A stretch of 64,000 nt of DNA from positions 3,187,669-3,251,668 of the forward strand of contig NZ_JACEIC010000002.1 of NCBI RefSeq assembly GCF_013778305.1, written 5' to 3'. Under the pieces are notes generated by a model. The model saw only the letters and a list, made by a program, of their open reading frames with translations. It ran no database searches and was not told the DNA's origin. Position 1 is the stretch's first letter, and each line of letters begins with the position of its first letter. Origin of the DNA: Nocardioides agri (lineage in GTDB: Bacteria > Actinomycetota > Actinomycetes > Propionibacteriales > Nocardioidaceae). A program made the translations under genes and the position numbers. Of the stretch, positions 49,853 to 57,922 are shown piece after piece.

Positions 49853-51407
49853 CCCCGTGTCGTCGACCCCGAGCCTCACGCTTCCGAGCCAGGTCGTACC
49901 CCCCGAGTTCGCGCTGAGCACCTCCGTGCCGGCGGCCGTCCTCGGGGTCGACGTCGTGGCGCTGCCCGTCCTGCCCGGGCCGGACGACGGGTCGCCGCTG
50001 CTCGGCCCGGGGGCGGCGGAGATCGCCGACCTCACCGGGATCGACCTGCTCGGGGTGCTCGAGTCCACCCGGGCGACCGGCGCCACCGGCGAGGTCACGA
50101 CGATCCCGGTGCCGCTGGGCACGCCGGACCAGCCCGACCTGGCGTCCGTGCTGCTCGTCGGCGTCGGGGCGCAGCGCCCCGCGGACTTCCGGCGCGCCGG
50201 AGCTGCGGTGGGTCGCGCCTGCCGCGGCCGGTCGACGCTGGCGACCTCGGTGCCCGCCCTGGGCCCGGACGACGCGCTGGAGCCGTTCGTGGCCGGCCTG
50301 ACCCTCGGCTCGTTCGGGTTCCACTGGCGCTCGACCGCGCCCGAGCACCCGCCGGTGACACGGGTCGTCCTCGCGGAGGTCCCCACCGAGCACGGCGCCG
50401 CACTCGCGCGTGCGGTCGCGATCGGCGGCGCCGCCTGGCACGCCCGGATGCTCTCCACCGTGCCCGCCAACCTCAAGACGCCGTCCTGGCTGGCCGCCCA
50501 GGCCGAGACGCTCGCTGCCGAGCACGGCCTGACGTGCACCGTGTGGGACGAGGAGCGGCTGGCCGCCGAGGGCTTCGGCGGCATCGTGGCCGTCGGCCAG
50601 GCGTCGGCCCATCCGCCGCGCCTGGTCCGCCTCGACTACACGCCGCGCCGGGCGAACCGGCGTACGCCGACCGTGGCGCTGGTCGGCAAGGGCATCACGT
50701 TCGACACCGGCGGTCTCTCGATCAAGCCCGGCGAGGCGATGGTCAACATGAAGCGCGACATGACCGGCGGCGCCGTCGTGCTCGCCACCATGGCAGCGCT
50801 CGCGGCCGTCGACTGCCCGGTCCGGGTCGTCGGGCTGGTCGCCGCGGCCGAGAACGCGATCAGCGGCAACGCCCTGCGCCCCGGCGACGTCGTGCGCCAC
50901 CACGGGGGTCGCACCACCGAGGTCACCAACACCGACGCGGAGGGCCGCCTGGTGCTCGCCGACGCGCTCGACTACGCCGTCGCCGAGACCGACCCGAAGG
51001 CCGTCGTCGACGTGGCGACGCTCACCGGCGCGATGAAGGTGGCGCTCGGCCAGCAGGTCGGCGGCCTCTTCGCCAACGACGACGCGCTGGCGGGCGCGCT
51101 CGCCGACGCCGGCGAGCAGGCGGGTGAGCCGCTGTGGCGGTTCCCGCTGGCCGACGTCTACGAGGGCAAGCTGACCTCGTCCATCGCCGACGCCGACAAC
51201 GCGCCCGGCGGACCCGGCGCCATCGTCGCCGCGCTCTTCCTGCAGCACTTCGTCGGCGGCCGGCCGTGGGCGCACCTCGACATCGCGTCGGTCGGCGACG
51301 CGCCGGAGGACAGCCACGAGTGGACCGCAGGTCCGACCGGCTTCGGCGCCCGAGCCCTGCTCACCTGGCTCGGCTCCGAGGACCCGCTCGCCGGCATCGG
51401 GAGCTGA
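49839..51407 (+). CDS. pepA: Leucyl aminopeptidase (M17)
   Basis: 522 aa dizinc aminopeptidase. Catalytic motifs VGKGITFDTGGLSIKP (Lys, Asp) and NTDAEGRLVLADAL (Asp, Glu, Arg) are intact; the N-terminal domain is regulatory. Releases N-terminal residues from peptides in the cytoplasm. The start is uncertain: ATG 49839 overlaps DUF3117 by 14 bp, GTG 49857 begins just after it. Its stop lies in the palindrome CTGAGGCGCCTCAG shared with the convergent gene. Confidence 0.9.
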   Translation: MSSADPVSSTPSLTLPSQVVPPEFALSTSVPAAVLGVDVVALPVLPGPDDGSPLLGPGAAEIADLTGIDLLGVLESTRATGATGEVTTIPVPLGTPDQPDLASVLLVGVGAQRPADFRRAGAAVGRACRGRSTLATSVPALGPDDALEPFVAGLTLGSFGFHWRSTAPEHPPVTRVVLAEVPTEHGAALARAVAIGGAAWHARMLSTVPANLKTPSWLAAQAETLAAEHGLTCTVWDEERLAAEGFGGIVAVGQASAHPPRLVRLDYTPRRANRRTPTVALVGKGITFDTGGLSIKPGEAMVNMKRDMTGGAVVLATMAALAAVDCPVRVVGLVAAAENAISGNALRPGDVVRHHGGRTTEVTNTDAEGRLVLADALDYAVAETDPKAVVDVATLTGAMKVALGQQVGGLFANDDALAGALADAGEQAGEPLWRFPLADVYEGKLTSSIADADNAPGGPGAIVAALFLQHFVGGRPWAHLDIASVGDAPEDSHEWTAGPTGFGARALLTWLGSEDPLAGIGS

Positions 51408-51413
51408 GGCGCC

Positions 51414-52070
51414 TCAGTCGGCGTCGGGGCTCCACTCCTTCTTCGCGACGAGCAGCCCGTCGCCGACCGGGAGCAGCATCGGGACCAGCCCCTCGTGCGC
51501 GGCGACCTCGCGGCCGAGGTCGCGGATCGCGACCGTGTCCTCGTCGCGCTGCGCGGGGTCGGCGACCCGGTCGTGCCACAGCGCGTTGTCGAACGCCACG
51601 ACGCCGCCCGGACGCAGCAGCCGCAGCGCCTCGGCGAGGTAGGCGGCGTACTCCCGCTTGTCGCCGTCGCAGAAGACCAGGTCGTAGTGGCCGTCGGTGA
51701 GCCGGGGGAGCACGTCGAGCGCGGCCCCGGAGATCGTGCGGGCGCGCTGGGTCGCGATGCCGGCCTCGGTGAACGACTGCCGCGCGAGCCGCTGGTGCTC
51801 GGCCTCGATGTCGACGGTGGTCAGCACGCCGTCGCCGCGCATGCCGCGCAGCAGCCACAGCCCGGAGACGCCCGTGCCGGTGCCGATCTCGACGACCGCC
51901 CGGGCCTCGAGCACGGAGGCCAGGAACCGGAGCGCGGCGCCGACGCCGGAGCCGATCGCCGTCACGCCGACCTCCTCGGCGCGACCGCGGGCGGCGGCCA
52001 GGACGTCGTCCTCGGCCACGAACTGCTCGGCGTAGGTCCAGCTCGCAGGCTTGACGGGCTCAGGCTTCAC
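51414..52070 (-). CDS. SAM-dependent O-methyltransferase (class I)
   Basis: 218 aa. The SAM-binding motif VVEIGTGTGVSGLWLL, acidic VDIEAEH and metal-linked FCDGDKREY fit the catechol/caffeoyl-CoA O-methyltransferase type. The M. tuberculosis equivalent Rv1220c also stands divergent from sigE. The GTG is 6 nt after TAGGTT (52082-52077), leaderless. Substrate unknown. Confidence 0.9.
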   Translation of the reverse strand: MKPEPVKPASWTYAEQFVAEDDVLAAARGRAEEVGVTAIGSGVGAALRFLASVLEARAVVEIGTGTGVSGLWLLRGMRGDGVLTTVDIEAEHQRLARQSFTEAGIATQRARTISGAALDVLPRLTDGHYDLVFCDGDKREYAAYLAEALRLLRPGGVVAFDNALWHDRVADPAQRDEDTVAIRDLGREVAAHEGLVPMLLPVGDGLLVAKKEWSPDAD

Positions 52071-52104
52071 GCGGTCAACCTACCGCCAACCGCGGGCCTC
52101 GGTC

Positions 52105-52131
52105 GGGAACACAGGCGGCCGGTCGCTCGTT
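52105..52131 (+). promoter_or_regulatory. Candidate ECF-sigma promoter for sigE
   Basis: GGGAAC (52105-52110), a 17-nt spacer and CGTT (52128-52131) match the -35/-10 form of SigE/SigH-type ECF promoters, implying autoregulation. Confidence 0.45.
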
Positions 52132-52140
52132 CAACCGACT

Positions 52141-52171
52141 GTGAGACCGAGCCCACCTGGGGCGGTCTCAC
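52141..52171 (+). other. Hairpin in the sigE leader
   Basis: GTGAGACCG (52141-52149) pairs perfectly with CGGTCTCAC (52163-52171), and the inner CCC/GGG extends the stem. It lies just downstream of the ECF-type promoter, so it would be in the 5' UTR. Confidence 0.5.
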
Positions 52172-52242
52172 AGGCTTCTCTCAGCCAACTTCACTACGTT
52201 CCGGAAGGACGGATCCCGTTGTCCCGCGTCGAGGAGGTTCCG

Positions 52243-52860
52243 ATGGACCACACCGAGACCCCGGCCGCCCACGCCACCGAGGTCGCGGACGTCGCGTGGG
52301 AGCAGCCGACGTGGGAGTCGATCGTCGAGGAGCACTCCGACCGGGTCTTCCGCCTCGCCTACCGGCTGACCGGCAACCGTCCCGACGCCGAGGACCTCAC
52401 CCAGGAGGTCTTCGTCCGGGTCTTCCGGTCGCTCGCGACCTACAGCCCGGGCACGTTCGAGGGCTGGCTGCACCGGATCACCACCAACCTCTTCCTCGAC
52501 CAGGCCCGCCGCAAGCAGCGGATCCGGTTCGACGCGCTCTCCGACGACCGCGCCGAGCGGCTGACCAGCAGCGCGCCCACGCCGGACACGGCGTACGCCG
52601 ACCGCACGTTCGACGACGACGTCGAGCGTGCCCTGGCCACGCTGCCGCCGGACTTCCGCGCCGCCGTCGTGCTCTGTGACGTCGAGGGCCTCAGCTACGA
52701 GGAGATCGCCGAGATCCTCGGCGCGAAGCTCGGCACGGTGCGCTCCCGGATCCACCGCGGTCGCAGCATGCTGCGGTCCGCGCTCGCGCACCGTGCGCCG
52801 CGTGCGGGCCGGGCCCGCTACGGCGGCGCGCTGCGCCCCGCTCGGGGAGGCGCGTCGTGA
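52243..52860 (+). CDS. sigE: ECF RNA polymerase sigma factor SigE
   Basis: 205 aa. Region 2 SDRVFRLAYRLTGNRPDAED LTQEVF and region 4 LPPDFRAAVVLCDVEGLSYE EIAEILGAKLGTVRSRIHRG are intact. It should direct the envelope and heat stress regulon as in mycobacteria. The ATG follows GAGGAGG by 5 nt. The stop overlaps the anti-sigma gene by GTGA, so the two products are made in a fixed ratio. Gene order O-methyltransferase/sigE/rseA/htrA equals Rv1220c-Rv1223. Confidence 0.95.
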   Translation: MDHTETPAAHATEVADVAWEQPTWESIVEEHSDRVFRLAYRLTGNRPDAEDLTQEVFVRVFRSLATYSPGTFEGWLHRITTNLFLDQARRKQRIRFDALSDDRAERLTSSAPTPDTAYADRTFDDDVERALATLPPDFRAAVVLCDVEGLSYEEIAEILGAKLGTVRSRIHRGRSMLRSALAHRAPRAGRARYGGALRPARGGAS

Positions 52861-53339
52861 TCAGCCCGGCCGGCCACCTGGGCAACCGGGTCAGCGCGCT
52901 CCTCGACGGCCAGCTCACCGCCGAGGAGACCGAGCGTGCGTGGGCGCACGTGCACGGCTGCCACGCCTGCCGCGACCTGGTCGAGCGCGAGGGCTGGATC
53001 AAGACCCGCCTCCAGGGCGTCAGCCTCGACTCGGGGCCGGCGTCCGACCGGCTCAAGGGCTGCCTGCTCGGGGCGCTGCCGGCGCCCCTCGACCCGCACG
53101 CGATCTCCGCGGAGCGGGACCACCGCCGCCGCCAGCTCGGCATGGTCGCCCTCGGAGGCGGTGCCGTGGGTGCTGCCGTGATGGGCGTCGTCGCACTCGG
53201 CTTCGCGACCGCCGACGGTCCGGTCGTCGAGCGGCGGGCGCCCGCCTCGATCAGCCAGACGCCGGGGCCGCGCGCGCCGGTGCCGGTCGACCCGATGGGC
53301 CTGCGCTCCGGCCCGGGCGTCCTGCGACACGTGCGCTGA
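52857..53339 (+). CDS. rseA: Zinc-finger anti-sigma factor (RseA)
   Basis: 160 aa. The ZAS motif H-x3-C-x2-C is seen in HVHGCHACRDL near residue 37, in the helical sigma-binding domain. A hydrophobic segment (GMVALGGGAVGAAVMGVVALG, near residues 95-116) could span the membrane. It should hold SigE inactive until stress or phosphorylation and proteolysis release it. A short hairpin (GGCGGT/ACCGCC, 53351-53368) separates it from htrA. Confidence 0.9.
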   Translation: MISPAGHLGNRVSALLDGQLTAEETERAWAHVHGCHACRDLVEREGWIKTRLQGVSLDSGPASDRLKGCLLGALPAPLDPHAISAERDHRRRQLGMVALGGGAVGAAVMGVVALGFATADGPVVERRAPASISQTPGPRAPVPVDPMGLRSGPGVLRHVR

Positions 53340-53388
53340 CGTCCGCGCGCGGCGGTTGCGAGACCGCCCCGGGAGGAGTGGGTCACCG

Positions 53389-54678
53389 GTGACGGGACAT
53401 GATGAGAGCGTGACCAACGACGACGTCGAGCCGACCAGGCCGCTGCCGTTCGCGCCGCCGCCCGGCCCGGCTCCCTCGTGGGTGCCGCCGACGACCCAGG
53501 CGCCGCCGTACGCCTGGAGCGTCCCGGGCCAGCAGCAGCCGCCGCCGCCGGCGTCCCCGGCCCGCCACGCGGTGCCGCGCGGCCGGGTGCCTGCCTGGGT
53601 GTGGCCGGTCGTCTGCCTGCTCGCGCTCGTCGTGGGCGTGCTCGGTGGGCTGGTCGGCGGGGTCGCCTACGAGCGCCTCGACGACGCGGACGGCACCGTC
53701 GCCGGCGGGCTCGCCGACGTCGACACCGTCTCCGAGCCCCCGCTACCGGCCGACAACGGCTCGATCGCCTCGGTCGCCCACCAGATGCTCCCCAGCACCG
53801 TCCAGGTGGTCGCGTCCTACGAGGGCGAGGAGGGCGGCGCGACCGGGTCCGGCTTCGTCCTGGACCGGCAGGGCCACATCGTCACCAACAACCACGTGGT
53901 CGCGGACGCGGCCGAGGACGAGGGTCCGATCGAGATCGTCGACCGCGAGGGCAACCACTACGACGCGACGATCGTCGGCCGCAGCCCGGTCTACGACCTC
54001 GCGGTGCTGCACGTGCCCGAGGCGACGGGCCTGACGCCGGCGGCGCTCGGCTCCTCGCAGCAGCTCGTGGTCGGCGAGGGCGTCGTCGCGATCGGGTCCC
54101 CGCTCGGCCTGAGCTCGACGGTCACCGCCGGCATCGTCAGCGCGCTCCACCGTCCCGTCACGACCGGCGACTCGGCCAACGAGTCCTCCTACATCAACGC
54201 GGTGCAGACCGACGCCGCCATCAACCCCGGCAACTCCGGCGGCCCGCTGGTCAACCTGCGTGCCCAGGTCGTCGGCGTGAACTCCGCGATCGCAACCACC
54301 GGCGGCTCGATCGGCGGCGAGTCCGGCAACATCGGCGTCGGGTTCGCGATCCCGATCGAGCAGGTGAAGGTCACCGCCGACCAGATCCTGCGCACCGGTG
54401 AGGCGCGCTACCCCGTGATCGGCGCGAAGGTGCGCACGGGAGACTCCGACGGCTCCGGCGCCGAGATCGACTCGGTCGTGGCCGACACGCCGGCCGACGA
54501 CGGCGGCCTCGAGAAGGGCGACGTCATCACCGAGGTCGACGGCGACCGCGTGACCGACGGCATCGCGCTGATCGTCGCGATCCGGGCGCACCAGCCCGGC
54601 GAGGAGGTCGCGTTCACCGTGGTCCGCGACGGCAAGGAGCGGACGGTGACCCTCACGCTCGACGGTGAGGTGGGCTGA
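53389..54678 (+). CDS. htrA: HtrA/DegP-type serine protease with PDZ domain
   Basis: 429 aa. Pro-rich cytoplasmic N-terminus, one membrane helix (near 72-92), then a trypsin-like domain with the catalytic triad in TNNHVVAD (His), YDLAVLHV (Asp) and NPGNSGGPLVNL (Ser), and a C-terminal PDZ domain (residues 340-425, GGLEKGDVITEVDGDRVTDG). Degrades misfolded envelope proteins. GTG 53389 is preceded by GGGAGGAG; GTG 53410 behind CATGAT is an alternative. Third gene of the SigE module; tatB, which follows in M. tuberculosis, is absent here. Confidence 0.93.
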   Translation: MTGHDESVTNDDVEPTRPLPFAPPPGPAPSWVPPTTQAPPYAWSVPGQQQPPPPASPARHAVPRGRVPAWVWPVVCLLALVVGVLGGLVGGVAYERLDDADGTVAGGLADVDTVSEPPLPADNGSIASVAHQMLPSTVQVVASYEGEEGGATGSGFVLDRQGHIVTNNHVVADAAEDEGPIEIVDREGNHYDATIVGRSPVYDLAVLHVPEATGLTPAALGSSQQLVVGEGVVAIGSPLGLSSTVTAGIVSALHRPVTTGDSANESSYINAVQTDAAINPGNSGGPLVNLRAQVVGVNSAIATTGGSIGGESGNIGVGFAIPIEQVKVTADQILRTGEARYPVIGAKVRTGDSDGSGAEIDSVVADTPADDGGLEKGDVITEVDGDRVTDGIALIVAIRAHQPGEEVAFTVVRDGKERTVTLTLDGEVG

Positions 54679-54705
54679 GCGGCCTGGCTGGCTGCTGCCG
54701 TCGCA

Positions 54706-54793
54706 GTTTCATCAAGGGATGAGGTCGGACCTGCGCCTCCCTCGGCGAACTCGGCCAGGGAAGCGCGGCTTCGCCATCATCCCTTGATGAAAC
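54706..54793. repeat. 88-bp palindromic element, family 2 copy B
   Basis: Perfect 17-bp ends (GTTTCATCAAGGGATGA, 54706-54722, complement 54777-54793). Identical in length to copy A, with 16 differences all internal. The inner stem GCGCCTCCC/GGGAAGCGC is the counterpart of copy A's. Lies between the ends of htrA and the convergent HTH gene. Confidence 0.88.
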
Positions 54794-54842
54794 GCCGCCA
54801 CGCCGCCCGCCGCGACGCCGCGCGCCGGCCCGAAGCGCCCCG

Positions 54843-55079
54843 CTACTCGGGCTGCTCCACGTCGACGAACGGGTGCTCGTCGACGAAGGTCCGGGTCTCC
54901 GCGTACATGCGCTGGATGAACTCCTCGAGCTGGTCGGACTCGACCCGCCACTGACCCCGGCCACCGATCTTGATCGCGGGCAGGTCGCCACGGCGCACGA
55001 GGGCGTAGACCTGCGCGCTGGAGGTGTTGAGCACCTCGGCGACATCGGCCAGGGTGAGGAAGCGGGGCGTCGCGGCCAT
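54843..55079 (-). CDS. BldC-like helix-turn-helix protein (MerR-type, excisionase family)
   Basis: 78 aa: TLADVAEVLNTSSAQVYALV RRGDLPAIKIGGRGQWRVES matches the small MerR-like proteins annotated as excisionase family, of which BldC of Streptomyces is the studied example. BldC binds DNA cooperatively and represses development genes. It is not next to any integrase, so it is a chromosomal regulator rather than a phage Xis. Divergent from a SAF-domain gene (99 bp). Confidence 0.88.
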   Translation of the reverse strand: MAATPRFLTLADVAEVLNTSSAQVYALVRRGDLPAIKIGGRGQWRVESDQLEEFIQRMYAETRTFVDEHPFVDVEQPE

Positions 55080-55178
55080 GCGGTCATCGTCGCACCTCCC
55101 GACCCCGCTCCCCAGCGCGGCGCGCGTGCCTGTGGACGACCGGGTTTCGGTCCGGCGCGCGGGGGCGATCATGTCGGC

Positions 55179-55853
55179 GTGAGTCTCGGGATCAGGCACG
55201 ACGAGGCCGCAGCCGGACGTCGGGCCGGGGGTGCGGACCCCGCCGCCGTGCCGCCCGCCGTGCGCTCCCGGCCGCCCGGCTGGCGCGACCCCCGGCTCTG
55301 GATCGGGCTGCTGATCGTCGCGGTGTCCGTGGTCGGCGGGTCCCGGCTCCTGGCCGCCGCCGACGACACCGTCGCCGTGTGGGCCGTGAGCGAGGACCGG
55401 GGTCCGGGCTCCGCGCTGACCGAGGCGGACCTCGTCGTACGCCGGGTGCGGTTCGCCGACGAGGGCGACCTCGCCGCCTACTACCCGGCCGGCGCGACGC
55501 TGCCGGCCGACCTGCGCCTGGCCCGGGCGGTGGGCGCCGGCGAGCTGCTGCCGCGCAGCGCGGTCGGCACCGCCGAGCAGCAGGCCGGGCTCGTCGAGCT
55601 GCCGGTCGCCGTCGAGGCCGAGCAGGTGCCCCCGTCGGTGACGACCGGCTCGACCGTCGACGTCTACCTCGCCGGCAAGCCGGTGCTGCGCGAGGCGAGC
55701 GTGGTCGACGCGCCGTCGGCCGAGTCCGGGTTCGGCACGACCGGCGGGCGCCGCCAGCTGGTGCTGAGCGTGCCGGAGGAGGCCGCGGCGGCGTACTTCG
55801 AGGCGGTGGCGGCCGTCGACGCGCCGGTCCTGACGGTCGTGGGCCGGAGCTGA
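55179..55853 (+). CDS. SAF-domain membrane-anchored protein (CpaB/FlgA-like)
   Basis: 224 aa: Pro/Arg-rich N-terminus, one membrane helix (WIGLLIVAVSVVGGSRLLAA, near residues 43-62), then a SAF domain (ALTEADLVVRRVRFAD, AVGAGELLPRSAV) as in CpaB pilus proteins. No pilin, CpaF or TadB gene is nearby, so a Tad pilus cannot be claimed. GTG 55179 precedes the conserved N-terminus. Forms an operon with the CpaE-like ATPase that starts 4 bp after its stop. Confidence 0.83.
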   Translation: MSLGIRHDEAAAGRRAGGADPAAVPPAVRSRPPGWRDPRLWIGLLIVAVSVVGGSRLLAAADDTVAVWAVSEDRGPGSALTEADLVVRRVRFADEGDLAAYYPAGATLPADLRLARAVGAGELLPRSAVGTAEQQAGLVELPVAVEAEQVPPSVTTGSTVDVYLAGKPVLREASVVDAPSAESGFGTTGGRRQLVLSVPEEAAAAYFEAVAAVDAPVLTVVGRS

Positions 55854-55856
55854 GCC

Positions 55857-57074
55857 GTGCCGGACCGCGTCGTCGTCCTCATCGTCGCCTCCGGCGCGGC
55901 GTGGGAGCCCGAGGCGCTTCGGCTCCTGACCGACGACCACCGGATCGTGCTGCTCAAGCGGTGCGTCGACATCGACGAGCTGCTGGCGGCCGCGACCGCG
56001 GGCCAGGCGGACGCTGCGGTCGTCGGCATCGACGCCCCCGGCCTCGACCGCAGCGCGGTCGACCACCTGCGCGCCCACGGCGTCCGCGCCGTGGCGGTGG
56101 CCTCCGGCGGCGCGACCCTCGACGGCGGGCGACTGCGGGCCGGCCGGATCGGCATCCCAGCCGTCGTGACCGACGACCGCCTCGACACCCTCACCGACGA
56201 GCTCTGCTCGTCGAGCGGCCCGCCCACCGTCGTACGCCGGCCGGACGCGCCCGCCCCGGACGGCCCGCCGGGCGTCGCCGGTCCGCGTCCGGTCCCCGGC
56301 CGCGTGGTGACCGTCTGGGGGTCCGCCGGTGGGGGCCGGAGCACCGTCGCCTGCGCGATCGCGGCCGAGATCGCACGGCGCCGACGTCGCGCGGTCCTGG
56401 TCGACGCCGACCCGTGCGGCGGCAGCGTGGCGCAGATGCTCGGCGTCCTCGACGAGGTGTCCGGCCTGCTGGCCGCGGTGCGGCTCGACGGGGCCGGGCA
56501 GCTCGCCGAGCGGCTCGGGTCCGTGCAGCGCGGGCTCGACCAGCACCTCTCCGTGGTCACCGGGCTGCCGCGGCCCGACCGGTGGACCGAGGTGCGCAGC
56601 GGCTCCGTCGCCCACCTGCTCGACCTGGCCCGCGGCCAGGCCGAGGTCGTGGTCGACACCGGCGCCAGCGTCGAGGAGAGCCCGGTGCCCGACCTCGGTG
56701 GCCGGCCCGGGCGGCACCAGACGACCGTCGAGGCGCTCGACGGCGCCGACGAGATCGTCGTGGTCGGCGCCGCCGACCCCGTGGGGCTGTCCCGGCTGGC
56801 GCGCTGCCTCGTCGACCTGCGCGACCGCTGGCACACCACGCCGGCACGGATCGTGGTCAACCGGATGCGCCCTTCGCTGGGGTGGAGCGAGCGGGAGATC
56901 GTCGCGATGGTCTCGGGGTTCGCGCGGCCCGCCGCGATCCACTTCCTCCCCGACGACCAGGTCGCCGTCGACCGCGCGCTGGTCGCCGGCCGCTCGCTCG
57001 TCGAGACGGGCGAGTCCGACCTCACGCGCGCGGTCGCCCGCCTGGTCGACGACCTCGTGCCCGCCGTCAGGTGA
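55857..57074 (+). CDS. CpaE/MinD-like P-loop ATPase
   Basis: 405 aa. The N-terminal receiver-like domain (residues 1-110) lacks obvious phosphorylation residues. A deviant Walker A GSAGGGRSTVACA (near 157) follows, then VLVDADPCGGSVAQML (Walker A' Asp), VVVDTGASVE and a C-terminal MinD-type end. CpaE-type proteins place secretion or pilus machinery at the pole. Its only partner here is the SAF protein. GTG 55857 start. Confidence 0.86.
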   Translation: MPDRVVVLIVASGAAWEPEALRLLTDDHRIVLLKRCVDIDELLAAATAGQADAAVVGIDAPGLDRSAVDHLRAHGVRAVAVASGGATLDGGRLRAGRIGIPAVVTDDRLDTLTDELCSSSGPPTVVRRPDAPAPDGPPGVAGPRPVPGRVVTVWGSAGGGRSTVACAIAAEIARRRRRAVLVDADPCGGSVAQMLGVLDEVSGLLAAVRLDGAGQLAERLGSVQRGLDQHLSVVTGLPRPDRWTEVRSGSVAHLLDLARGQAEVVVDTGASVEESPVPDLGGRPGRHQTTVEALDGADEIVVVGAADPVGLSRLARCLVDLRDRWHTTPARIVVNRMRPSLGWSEREIVAMVSGFARPAAIHFLPDDQVAVDRALVAGRSLVETGESDLTRAVARLVDDLVPAVR

Positions 57075-57126
57075 GACGGGGGTCCCGGATCACTCAGGGC
57101 GGGACCGAACCTGCCGAAAGTCCTAC

Positions 57127-57909
57127 GTGTGGGAACTCGATGACCTGGAGCCGGCAGCCGCCGAGATGGAGTCGCGGCTGCTCTCCCCGAGCGGGCGGCG
57201 TACGCCGTCGGTCTCGGCGACCCTGACGTCGGTCGTCCCCGCACTCCTGACCCGCATGTCGCGCACCGAGCTCGGCATCCTCGGCTCGATGCGCGGACCC
57301 GTCAGCCCGACCGTGCTGCCCGCCGGGGCGCCACCGGACGTGCTGGTCTCCCAGATCCGCGTGCGCGCCGCCCTGGTGCAGTTCTACCGCGAGCTCCACT
57401 CCGGCCTGGACCGGGAGCAGCGCGGTGGCGTCGACGCGCTCTGCGACATCGCGACCGTGCTGCACCTCGACCGGTGGCTCTCGCCGAGCGTCGTCGCCGA
57501 GACGCTGCGGCCGCTGCGCGCGCTCGTCGGACCGGAGTCCGAGCTCGGCTTCGGACCGCGGTGCGACGAGGTGCTCGACGTCCTGCAGGGCGTCGCCGAC
57601 CTCACCGGCAGCGCGGATCGGGTCGACGCGGTCGCCGACGCGTGGGGCGGCCGGCCCGCGGAGCACTGGGACGGCATCGCCGCATCCCTCCTCGCCACCG
57701 CAGACGTGACCGGCCGCCACATCGCGCTGCGCATGGTCACCCGCATCACGACGGTGCCGAGCACGACCGTGCGCAACAGCCCGGTCTTCCGGGCGATCCG
57801 CCTCCGGGCGGCGGCGGTCATCCTCGCCGACGTCGCCGAGGAGGACCTGGTGCGCGTCGCCAGCGAGCCGTGGCTCGCCGGGATCTCCGCCGGGCCGGCG
57901 GCCTACTGA
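57127..57909 (+). CDS. Conserved hypothetical protein
   Basis: 260 aa, mostly helical, with no membrane segment (e.g. LVSQIRVRAALVQFYRELHS, GFGPRCDEVLDVLQGVADLT). I do not recognise the family. GTG 57127 is the likely start; ATG 57166 is possible. It follows the CpaE-like gene by 52 bp and converges with a membrane-protein gene (13 bp gap). Confidence 0.65.
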   Translation: MWELDDLEPAAAEMESRLLSPSGRRTPSVSATLTSVVPALLTRMSRTELGILGSMRGPVSPTVLPAGAPPDVLVSQIRVRAALVQFYRELHSGLDREQRGGVDALCDIATVLHLDRWLSPSVVAETLRPLRALVGPESELGFGPRCDEVLDVLQGVADLTGSADRVDAVADAWGGRPAEHWDGIAASLLATADVTGRHIALRMVTRITTVPSTTVRNSPVFRAIRLRAAAVILADVAEEDLVRVASEPWLAGISAGPAAY

Positions 57910-57922
57910 CTCCCGCGTCCGG

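Noticed and set aside
54843..55079. Excisionase of an integrated element
   Set aside because: Despite the family label there is no integrase or attachment-site repeat; the sequence fits BldC-like chromosomal regulators.
55179..57074. Complete Tad/Flp pilus locus
   Set aside because: Only SAF and CpaE-like genes are present; no pilin, prepilin peptidase, CpaF or TadB/C.
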